A stretch of 6,093 nucleotides of DNA, from positions 1 to 6,093 of the forward strand of contig JAIRZW010000206.1 in assembly GCA_031267015.1 (NCBI GenBank), in the 5' to 3' direction. The position numbers and the translations under genes were made by a program. The notes beneath the pieces were generated by a model, which saw nothing but the letters and a program-made list of their open reading frames with translations, was not told the DNA's origin and ran no database searches. Source of the DNA: Heliobacteriaceae bacterium (lineage in GTDB: Bacteria > Cyanobacteriota > Vampirovibrionia > Gastranaerophilales > Gastranaerophilaceae). This document shows positions 1 through 5,465 of the stretch, one piece after another (position 1 is the first letter of the stretch; the number at the start of each line of letters is the position of its first letter).

Positions 1-66
1 ATGGAAGAAGCAAAAAAAGTTGACGAAATTGATTTAAGCAATGCTAAACAAATTGACGCTAAATGA
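1..66 (+). CDS. 3' end of an unidentified upstream gene (partial)
   Basis: Frame 1 is open from the first base to a TGA at 64-66 and encodes 21 residues, MEEAKKVDEIDLSNAKQIDAK. The tail is hydrophilic and rich in Lys, Glu and Asp. An ATG sits at base 1, but the window edge makes it impossible to say whether it is a start or an internal Met. A C-terminal tail of a longer protein is more likely than a 21-residue gene. It overlaps the chosen queA start by 26 bp, which suggests the two genes are co-transcribed and perhaps translationally coupled. The product cannot be identified from this tail. Confidence 0.5.
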   Translation: MEEAKKVDEIDLSNAKQIDAK

Positions 67-1087
67 CTTTAATTATGACCTGCCGGAAGAATTAATCGCC
101 CAGACGCCCGCTGACAAAAGGGAAAATTCCCGCATGCTTGTGCTGGATAAAGGCCGGATTTCGCACAAACATTTTTATGACATTGTTGACCTGCTTGACA
201 ATGACACTCTGCTTGTTTTAAACAACACAAAAGTAATCCCCGCGCGGCTTTTTGCGAAAAAAGAAACCGGGGCGAAAATAGAAGTTTTTTTGGTTTCCCC
301 CTCACCCCAACCCCTCTCCCACACAGGGGAGAGGGGCAATAAAATTTGGCATGCCTTAATCAAACCCTCAAAACGGGTTAAGCCGGGCATGATTCTTACC
401 GTAAGTCCTGAATTACAGGTTAAAACGCTTGAGCAGCTTGAGGACAGGTGGATTGTCGAATTGATTTACGAAGGAAATATTTACGACGTTTTGCAGCGAA
501 ACGGCCATATTCCGCTGCCGCCGTACATTGCGCGCAAAGCCGGTGTACAGGATATTGAGCGCTACCAGACTGTTTATGCGCAAAAAGAAGGCTCTGTTGC
601 AGCCCCCACCGCCGGACTGCATTTTACACAGGATATTTTGGACAAATTAAAAACCAAAGGCGTTGAAATCGCTTACGTAACGCTGAACGTCGGCCTCGGA
701 ACTTTTCGGCCTGTAAAATGCGAGAATATTTTGGAGCACAAAATGGATTCAGAAACATTTGAAATTTCCGAAGAAACCGCGCAGGCAATAAACAGCGGCA
801 AAAAAATCGTCGCAGTCGGCACAACAACCGTGCGTACGCTTGAAACCGCTTTCCGAAAATACGGAAAAATTCAGGCATGCCGGGATTCGTCAGAGTTGTT
901 CATTTACCCGCCGTATGAATTCAAGGTTGTGAACGGATTAATCACGAACTTTCACCTGCCAAAATCCACACTGTTAATGCTTGTGAGCGCGCTTGCGGGC
1001 AGGGAGAATATTGTTAAAGCTTACGAAGAAGCGGTCCGGGAAAAGTACCGGTTTTACAGTTACGGCGACTGCATGTTCATTAAATGA
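41..1087 (+). CDS. queA: S-adenosylmethionine:tRNA ribosyltransferase-isomerase QueA
   Basis: QueA is a cytoplasmic enzyme that transfers and isomerises the ribosyl group of SAM onto preQ1 at tRNA position 34, making epoxyqueuosine in queuosine synthesis. The 348 residues match the family over their length: NNTKVIPARLF (61-71), PLPPYIAR (158-165), YQTVYA and VAAPTAGLHFT (175-196), VTLNVGLGTFRPV (213-225), VGTTTVRTLE (259-268), ITNFHLPKSTLLMLVSA (301-317) and the C-terminal EKYRFYSYGD (334-343). Residues 86-99 (SPSPQPLSHTGERG) are not family sequence; they are encoded by a palindromic repeat between the conserved IEVFLV and WHALIKPSKR segments. No Shine-Dalgarno precedes the ATG at 41. A TTG at 53 would give MTLNDFNYDLP, closer to the usual N-terminus of this family, so the start is uncertain by four codons. 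The stop codon lies in the left arm of a long inverted repeat. Confidence 0.96.
   Translation: MLNKLTLNDFNYDLPEELIAQTPADKRENSRMLVLDKGRISHKHFYDIVDLLDNDTLLVLNNTKVIPARLFAKKETGAKIEVFLVSPSPQPLSHTGERGNKIWHALIKPSKRVKPGMILTVSPELQVKTLEQLEDRWIVELIYEGNIYDVLQRNGHIPLPPYIARKAGVQDIERYQTVYAQKEGSVAAPTAGLHFTQDILDKLKTKGVEIAYVTLNVGLGTFRPVKCENILEHKMDSETFEISEETAQAINSGKKIVAVGTTTVRTLETAFRKYGKIQACRDSSELFIYPPYEFKVVNGLITNFHLPKSTLLMLVSALAGRENIVKAYEEAVREKYRFYSYGDCMFIK
296..337. repeat. GC-rich palindromic repeat inserted in frame in queA
   Basis: A C-rich half is followed by a G-rich half: CCCCTCTCCC (311-320), a 6-nt loop ACACAG, then GGGAGAGGGG (327-336), a perfect 10-bp stem. It is preceded by a second C-rich block, CCCCTCACCCCAA (298-310). 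The composition differs sharply from the AT-rich flanks. From memory, closely similar palindromes of the CCCTCACCCC...CTCTCCC...GGGAGAGGGG type are scattered through many bacterial genomes and give translated peptides like PLSxxGERG. Here it is 42 nt, a multiple of three, and is read through as SPSPQPLSHTGERG. It sits in a loop of QueA that varies in the family, so function is probably kept. Confidence 0.8.
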
Positions 1088-1172
1088 GGAGCCGTGATAT
1101 ACCCTATGAACACGATAGAAAATCGTTTTTCTGCGATTTTCGTGTGTGAATAGGGTATATCACGGCTCCTCA
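1085..1172. repeat. 88-bp element with 23-bp perfect inverted ends (MITE-like or large hairpin)
   Basis: The left arm 1085-1107 begins TGAGGAGCCGTGATATACCC, and the right arm 1150-1172 is its exact reverse complement over 23 bp. The 42-nt centre carries a nested 8-bp stem, GAAAATCG (1118-1125) with CGATTTTC (1134-1141), plus ACAC/GTGT (1110-1113 with 1142-1145). The transcript could therefore fold into one long hairpin of about 35 pairs. The first three bases are the queA stop codon. No T-run follows the right arm, so it is not a standard intrinsic terminator, and no target-site duplication is visible at the edges. Candidate roles are a non-autonomous inverted-repeat element, an RNase III or mRNA-end processing hairpin, or a terminator of unusual form. 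Confidence 0.75.
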
Positions 1173-1221
1173 GAAGTTTATAATTTGACTTTCTATTGTA
1201 AATCATTAATTCAAATAGAGG

Positions 1222-1250
1222 ATAACAAAAGTGTTTTCCGCTGGTAGAAT
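1222..1250 (+). promoter_or_regulatory. Candidate promoter for the lytic transglycosylase gene
   Basis: ATAACA (1222-1227, 4 of 6 to the sigma-70 -35), a 17-nt spacer, then TAGAAT (1245-1250, 5 of 6 to -10) preceded by TGG, an extended -10. Transcription would start near 1257, leaving a leader of about 15 nt that contains the AAGGG ribosome binding site (1261-1265). A TTGACT at 1185-1190 has no good -10 at normal spacing. Nothing else was found between the inverted-repeat element and the gene. Confidence 0.4.
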
Positions 1251-1271
1251 GTTATTGGACAAGGGTAGTTA

Positions 1272-1979
1272 ATGTTTTCAAACTTTATTCAAAATCTTAT
1301 GAACACCGGAGGGCAGAGCGCGGCAATGCAGCGCTACGGCCAAATCAGCGCGCGCATTAACCGTGCTGACGCGCCGGAAATTGAGCCGAAAAATCCGCTG
1401 GATGCGATTTATCCGAACAACAATGCCAATGCGCCTTCGTTTGAAAAGGTTTTGCAGTCAACAACAAAAGCTGATTTCGGCACTCTGCTTCTGAATCCGC
1501 AGGCTTTAAAAGTAAACGCGCAGCTTGCTTCCCCGGAACTTGTGCAGCAGGTGCAGAATATAAACAATGTGACGGCGGCGCCTGAAATTCGGGAAAAATC
1601 AGGCAAATCGCATATTTTGGATTTGGTTTCCAAAATTTCCCAAAAACACGGAGTGGACGAGAACCTTGTAAAAGCGCTTATCAAGCAGGAATCCGGGTTT
1701 AACCCGCAGGCAAAATCCAAAGCCGGCGCAATGGGGTTAATGCAGTTAATGCCGGCAACCGCAAAGGGTTTGGGGGTAAACGATCCTTACAATCCGATGC
1801 AGAACCTTGACGGCGGGGTACGGTATTTAAAATCAATGTTAAATAAATATAACGGCAATGTAATTTTAGCGCTTGCAGCGTACAATGCAGGCCCGGGAGC
1901 CGTGGACAAGTACGACGGGGTTCCGCCGTACGCCGAAACCCAAAACTATGTTAAAAGTATTTTGGCTAATTATTTGTAA
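1272..1979 (+). CDS. Lytic transglycosylase, SLT domain, without a signal peptide
   Basis: The C-terminal part (about 112-235) is an SLT/Slt70-type lytic transglycosylase domain, which cleaves the MurNAc-GlcNAc bond of peptidoglycan to give 1,6-anhydroMurNAc ends. Visible motifs are [12 protein letters not shown] with catalytic Glu140, [17 protein letters not shown] (152-168), NLDGGVRYL (178-186), [12 protein letters not shown] (200-211) and [10 protein letters not shown] (218-227). Residues 1-110 are a low-complexity region rich in Asn, Ala and Gln with no recognisable domain. There is no basic N-region with a hydrophobic core, so no Sec signal peptide or lipobox is visible. An in-frame TAG at 1266-1268, two codons before the ATG, rules out a longer form with a missed signal. 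AAGGG (1261-1265) is spaced 6 nt from the start. The protein resembles small SLT proteins that reach the wall by a non-Sec route, for example flagellum-associated ones, but no flagellar gene is in view. Confidence 0.88.
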   Translation: MFSNFIQNLMNTGGQSAAMQRYGQISARINRADAPEIEPKNPLDAIYPNNNANAPSFEKVLQSTTKADFGTLLLNPQALKVNAQLASPELVQQVQNINNVTAAPEIREKSGKSHILDLVSKISQKHGVDENLVKALIKQESGFNPQAKSKAGAMGLMQLMPATAKGLGVNDPYNPMQNLDGGVRYLKSMLNKYNGNVILALAAYNAGPGAVDKYDGVPPYAETQNYVKSILANYL

Positions 1980-2001
1980 TATTTTATATTTCTGATATAA
2001 T
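1974..2001 (+). promoter_or_regulatory. Candidate extended -10 promoter, leaderless mlaD transcript
   Basis: TTGTAA (1974-1979, containing the stop codon of the transglycosylase gene), a 16-nt spacer, and a perfect TATAAT (1996-2001) preceded by TGA, an extended -10. Only six bases (2002-2007) separate the hexamer from the mlaD ATG, so the expected transcription start is on or next to the A of the start codon. No Shine-Dalgarno is present in that gap. Confidence 0.6.
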
Positions 2002-2007
2002 AGCGTT

Positions 2008-3369
2008 ATGAAACTATCATCATCATTCAAAGTAGGACTTTTGGCATTACTTGCATTGGTACTTTTGCTGGGCATTGTTCTAAAAGTTAAAGGGCGAGCA
2101 TTCTCGAATGCCGCGCGTATTGAAGTGCAATTCAATGACGTAAACGGCATGCGCCCGGGCGCCGGAGTTCAGATGATGGGGCTTAAAGTCGGGCAGGTCG
2201 AAGAAATTACTCCGGTCATAACCGAAGATAACAACTACGTTAACCTGAAATTCGTTATCACCGAACCCGATGTTACAATTCCGAAAGCTTCTATGTTTTC
2301 TATCCAGCAGTCAGGGCTTATCGGCGAATTGTTCCTTGAAATTACACCGCCGAAAACAAGAACTCTCTATCTGCCGGTCGTAAGCAAAGATATTCTGTAC
2401 AAAGACGACCCCGTACAGATGAAACTTGACAGCAGATATTATGATGTCGGGCTTATTAAGAATATTGAAATCATCTCAAGAGACGCGCTTCCTTACAGCG
2501 CGAAAGAATCCGTGACAACAAATTCCGCTTACAAAGTAGACTATATTATAAATCTGCCCGGGCTTATTCTGCCTGAATTTATGAAAGGCAGTGCCGTAAA
2601 CGAACAGGGCGCAAAAAAACTCCGAATAGCAACGCTTGATGATGTTATACTGCCTCATCCAAAGCAGACTTCGCCTTACACAATCGTTGAACCGATGAGA
2701 ATTGCGGACTTTATGGACTGGCAGTACAGAGCCGCAGAATCCCTTACCGAAACCAACCGCAAAATTAACGAACTGCTTTCCGACGAGGTTATTGCAGAAT
2801 TGCGGCTTTCCGTCGAAAATATTGCAAGCTTAACCGAGCAGACAAATTCCACTATGACAAAGATTAACGACCTTATTGACAGCTCAAAAGGCGATATTGA
2901 AAAATTAATGACTATGGCAGACAAAGCTACAAATGACTTCCATAAGCTGTCCGAAGGGCTTTCGCCGATAGTTTCCGACCCGCAGTTTAAGAAAAAGGTC
3001 TATTCAACCGTTGATTCCATTGATAATTTGTCTAAAAACTTAAACAAAATTATCGGCAATGAGCAGGAAGCAAAACAGCTTGCGGCTGACATGAGAGCAA
3101 CCGTACACAACATCAACGAAATCAGCAAATTCGTGAACTCGCTTACCAAAGACGACCAGCTTAAAAGCGATTTGACAAGAACCGTGAACAGCGTTAACAA
3201 TGCTATGCTTGAAATATCATCAACGCTTGAAACAGTGAATAAGCTTACGCCTGAGAACAAAACCGAGCTTGCGCAAATCGTTGACGACGCGGCTGTCACA
3301 ACAAGCAATCTGAAAAAATTCTCGGAAAAACTCAACAAACGATTCCTGTTATTTAGACTTATGTTTTAA
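2008..3369 (+). CDS. mlaD: MlaD family (MCE domain) protein, lipid transport across the envelope
   Basis: MCE/MlaD proteins are anchored in the inner membrane and carry phospholipids between membranes with an MlaE/MlaF ABC transporter. Residues 9-26 are a single N-terminal transmembrane anchor (VGLLALLALVLLLGIVLK). An MCE domain follows at about 37-115, with NGMRPGAGVQMMGLKVGQVEEI (split as 46-59 and 60-67) and the end motif SGLIGELFLEITP. Residues about 240-445 are a long hydrophilic helical region with regularly spaced leucines, probably coiled coil, as in the periplasm-spanning members. At 453 residues it is far longer than E. coli MlaD (about 180) and resembles the single-MCE, long-tail class. 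An in-frame TGA at 1993-1995, with no start codon in between, makes ATG 2008 the first possible start, and any later start would cut the anchor. No Shine-Dalgarno is present. The mlaE and mlaF partners are not in the window; lpxK follows after 2 bp. Confidence 0.9.
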   Translation: MKLSSSFKVGLLALLALVLLLGIVLKVKGRAFSNAARIEVQFNDVNGMRPGAGVQMMGLKVGQVEEITPVITEDNNYVNLKFVITEPDVTIPKASMFSIQQSGLIGELFLEITPPKTRTLYLPVVSKDILYKDDPVQMKLDSRYYDVGLIKNIEIISRDALPYSAKESVTTNSAYKVDYIINLPGLILPEFMKGSAVNEQGAKKLRIATLDDVILPHPKQTSPYTIVEPMRIADFMDWQYRAAESLTETNRKINELLSDEVIAELRLSVENIASLTEQTNSTMTKINDLIDSSKGDIEKLMTMADKATNDFHKLSEGLSPIVSDPQFKKKVYSTVDSIDNLSKNLNKIIGNEQEAKQLAADMRATVHNINEISKFVNSLTKDDQLKSDLTRTVNSVNNAMLEISSTLETVNKLTPENKTELAQIVDDAAVTTSNLKKFSEKLNKRFLLFRLMF

Positions 3370-3371
3370 TT

Positions 3372-4277
3372 ATGAAAACTAAAATAACAAAACTGCATTA
3401 CGACAAAAACGCCAAAGTTCCGTGGTTTCTTGAGTTTTGTTCGTTTTTTTATGGTATGGGAAGCGGGTTTAAAAACTTTTTGTACGACAAGGGGATTTTG
3501 AAGCCAACGCAAGTTGACGCTTATGTAATTTCTGTGGGGAATATTACAACCGGCGGTGTTGGGAAAACTCCGGCAGTTGCGCAGATTGCGAAATATTTTA
3601 GCGGCGAACGCGTTGCTGTTTTGTCCCGCGGCTATGGCGGAGGATACGACAACCGGAAAGTTAACGTAATCTCGCCGGATGATGATGTGCAAATGGCAGG
3701 CGATGAGCCGCTTTGGCTTGCACAACAGACGGGAGTGGTTGTGATTACCTGCAAAAACCGGATTAAGGCAGCGCGGTTTGCAGTGGAAAAATTCGGAGTG
3801 ACAAAAATAATCCTTGACGACGGGTTCCAGCACAGAAAGCTTTATCGCGACCTTGACATAGTGCTGGTTGACAGCCAAAAGCGATTCGGCAATTATAAGC
3901 TTCTGCCTGCCGGGCCTTTAAGAGAAAGCCTTGCAGGATTAAAGCGCGCAGACAAGGTTGTAGAAATACACAAATCCGGCGGGGATGTTTATAATATTAA
4001 AACCGGCGCCGCGCTGCCGCCCGGCGCCTCGGTTACGGCAGTCTGCGCAATCGGCCAGCCGCAATCGTTTTATGACCTGCTGAAAGATTACAATGTGATT
4101 GACACTGTTACGTTTGACGACCACCACCAATATGAATTAAAAGACATTGAGGGGATTTCGGGCAATATAATCACAACCGAAAAAGATGCGGTGAAGCTTC
4201 AAAAATTCGGCAGAGAAGATATTTACGCCCTGAAATTGAAAATAAATATTAATGTTGGGGAACTATTGAATGGTTGA
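3372..4277 (+). CDS. lpxK: Tetraacyldisaccharide 4'-kinase LpxK
   Basis: LpxK phosphorylates the 4' position of the tetraacyldisaccharide-1-phosphate on the cytoplasmic face of the inner membrane, the sixth step of lipid A synthesis. The signature P-loop VGNITTGGVGKTP is at 55-67, followed by LSRGYGGG (84-91), AGDEP (109-113), LDDGFQHRKL (148-157), LLPAGPLRE (177-185), RADKVV (192-197), the FDDHHQY segment (248-254) and TTEKDAVKL (268-276). The N-terminal part (about 17-40) is hydrophobic-amphipathic, as in family members that sit on the membrane. The length of 301 is slightly short compared with about 330 in E. coli, mainly through a short C-terminus. The start lies 2 bp after the mlaD stop with no Shine-Dalgarno, so translation probably depends on coupling to mlaD. 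The end overlaps nth by 8 bp. Its presence implies that the organism makes lipid A. Confidence 0.95.
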   Translation: MKTKITKLHYDKNAKVPWFLEFCSFFYGMGSGFKNFLYDKGILKPTQVDAYVISVGNITTGGVGKTPAVAQIAKYFSGERVAVLSRGYGGGYDNRKVNVISPDDDVQMAGDEPLWLAQQTGVVVITCKNRIKAARFAVEKFGVTKIILDDGFQHRKLYRDLDIVLVDSQKRFGNYKLLPAGPLRESLAGLKRADKVVEIHKSGGDVYNIKTGAALPPGASVTAVCAIGQPQSFYDLLKDYNVIDTVTFDDHHQYELKDIEGISGNIITTEKDAVKLQKFGREDIYALKLKININVGELLNG

Positions 4278-4899
4278 CATTGACAAAATTGTAGCAACTC
4301 TCAAAGCCGCCAAACAGCCGCAAAGCGACTTTGTAAAGCTTATGGATAAATTCAAAGACCCGTATATTGTATTGATTTCGTGTATTCTAAGCCTTCGCAC
4401 AAACGACCGCACGACTTACCCGGCAACCCTGCGGATGCTGGAACTCGGACACACACCGGCGGATTTTGCGAAAGTCGACCCCAAAACGCTTGAGAAAGCG
4501 ATTTATCCGGTCGGATTTTACGCAAATAAGGCAAAACAAATCGTGGAATTATCAAAAGAACTTGTGGAAAAATACGATTCCAAAGTCCCGGATACCATTG
4601 AGGAATTAATAAAATTCAAAGGCGTTGGCCGCAAGACCGCGAACCTTGTTTTGTCAGAGGGGTTTCATATCCCTGCAATCTGCGTGGATGTTCACGTTCA
4701 CAGGATTTTTAACCGGCTGGGCTACATCAAAACCAAAAATCCGGAAGAAACAGAATTTGCCCTGCGTGAGAAGCTTCCGAAAAAATACTGGATTGACATA
4801 AATTCGCTTATGGTAACCCACGGCCAGAATGTGTGCAAACCGATTAAGCCAAACTGCCCGGCCTGCCCGATTGAAAAGTATTGCGAAAAAAATATCTGA
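4270..4899 (+). CDS. nth: Endonuclease III (base-excision repair DNA glycosylase/AP lyase)
   Basis: Nth removes oxidised pyrimidines from DNA and nicks the abasic site by a Schiff-base mechanism. The 209 residues match the usual length (E. coli 211). The helix-hairpin-helix FKGVGRKTANLVL spans 116-128 with catalytic Lys122, and the catalytic aspartate is Asp140 in CVDVHVHRIFNRLG. The C-terminal [4Fe-4S] ligands are Cys189, Cys196, Cys199 and Cys205 (C-x6-C-x2-C-x5-C). At 41-47 the protein reads SLRTNDR where E. coli has SAQATDV, so the lesion-inserting Gln position is Arg; from memory a similar SLRT/SQRT form occurs in archaeal and some bacterial Nth proteins. The ATG lies inside the end of lpxK (8-bp overlap) with only a weak GGGGA upstream, indicating coupled translation. 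It is a repair gene at the end of an envelope operon with no evident functional link. Confidence 0.95.
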   Translation: MVDIDKIVATLKAAKQPQSDFVKLMDKFKDPYIVLISCILSLRTNDRTTYPATLRMLELGHTPADFAKVDPKTLEKAIYPVGFYANKAKQIVELSKELVEKYDSKVPDTIEELIKFKGVGRKTANLVLSEGFHIPAICVDVHVHRIFNRLGYIKTKNPEETEFALREKLPKKYWIDINSLMVTHGQNVCKPIKPNCPACPIEKYCEKNI

Positions 4900-4915
4900 T
4901 TATTAAAAAATTTGC

Positions 4916-4943
4916 TTGCTTTCGTGTTTTTACGTGAGATAAT
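4916..4943 (+). promoter_or_regulatory. Candidate promoter for the nuoE/hydC-like operon
   Basis: TTGCTT (4916-4921), a 16-nt spacer and GATAAT (4938-4943), preceded by TGA, an extended -10. Transcription would start near 4950 and leave a leader of about 33 nt carrying the GGGAG ribosome binding site at 4972-4976. The 83-nt gap after nth is strongly AT-rich and shows no stem-loop terminator, so read-through from nth is also possible. Confidence 0.45.
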
Positions 4944-4982
4944 TTTATTGTAGGTAATATTATAATAATATGGGAGCCGGAA

Positions 4983-5465
4983 ATGACTACGACCATTGAT
5001 ACAGCTAAGCTGGATAAGATTATTTCAGCATGCGGTGCTAAAAAAGCTAATTTGATAGCTATTTTACAAAAGGTTCAGGAAGTTTACAGATACTTGCCTG
5101 AAGAAGCGATGATTTACATCGGAACTAAGATTGAAGGGCTTTCACCGGCAACGGTTTTCGGGGTAGCAACTTTTTACGCGCAGTTCTCGCTGGAGCCGAA
5201 AGGCAAATACGAGATTAAGGTCTGCGACGGAACAGCCTGCCACGTCAGAGGTTCAATGCCTGTGCTGAACGCGATTCGAGCTAAAGTAGGGATTAAAGAA
5301 GGCCAGTTAACAACAGACAACGGGCTGTTCTCGGTTGAAACCGTAAGCTGCCTCGGGGCGTGCGGGCTTGCGCCGGTTGTCGTGATTAACGAGAAAGTCT
5401 ACCCGCAAATGACGTCTGACGCGATGTCCATTGTCCTCGACACTATTATCAAGGAGGAAGCGTAA
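4983..5465 (+). CDS. nuoE: NuoE-like 24 kDa [2Fe-2S] subunit (HydC/HndA-like) of an NAD-linked hydrogenase or dehydrogenase
   Basis: This is a cytoplasmic thioredoxin-fold ferredoxin subunit that shuttles electrons next to the flavin subunit in complex I and in NAD-linked [FeFe] hydrogenases. The 160 residues cover the family: an N-terminal helical part with LIAILQKVQEVYRYLPEEAM (24-43), LSPATVFGVATFYAQF (53-68), then the [2Fe-2S] ligands Cys81 and Cys86 (VCDGTACHVRGS) and Cys123 and Cys127 (SCLGACGLAPV), the expected C-x4-C and C-x3-C pairs. GGGAG is spaced 6 nt before the ATG. The stop overlaps the next start by one base (TAATG). The length and the partner's extra ferredoxin domain favour HydC/HndA over complex I NuoE, but this family alone does not separate the two. 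Confidence 0.93.
   Translation: MTTTIDTAKLDKIISACGAKKANLIAILQKVQEVYRYLPEEAMIYIGTKIEGLSPATVFGVATFYAQFSLEPKGKYEIKVCDGTACHVRGSMPVLNAIRAKVGIKEGQLTTDNGLFSVETVSCLGACGLAPVVVINEKVYPQMTSDAMSIVLDTIIKEEA

Noticed and set aside
296..337. CRISPR repeat or transposon end
   Set aside because: There is only one copy in the window, with no regular spacers, no transposase and no flanking duplication. It fits a dispersed palindromic repeat.
850..867. TTTCCG / CGGAAA inverted repeat in queA
   Set aside because: It is only 6 bp around a 6-nt loop, in conserved coding sequence, and is expected by chance.
1085..1172. Reading the long inverted repeat as a standard rho-independent terminator
   Set aside because: The stem is unusually long and partly AT-rich, and the bases after the right arm (GAAGTTTATAATT) lack a T-run. 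Termination is possible but the classical form is absent.
3366..3878. A 170-codon open frame on the minus strand opposite lpxK
   Set aside because: It lies entirely over a gene with strong family motifs, its translation shows no recognisable domain, and it has no supporting context. It is a shadow frame, as are the other minus-strand frames here.
4961..4966. Perfect TATAAT as the -10 of the nuoE-like gene
   Set aside because: No -35 lies at the right distance and there is no TGn. Transcription would start within or next to the ribosome binding site at 4972-4976. GATAAT at 4938-4943 is the better choice.
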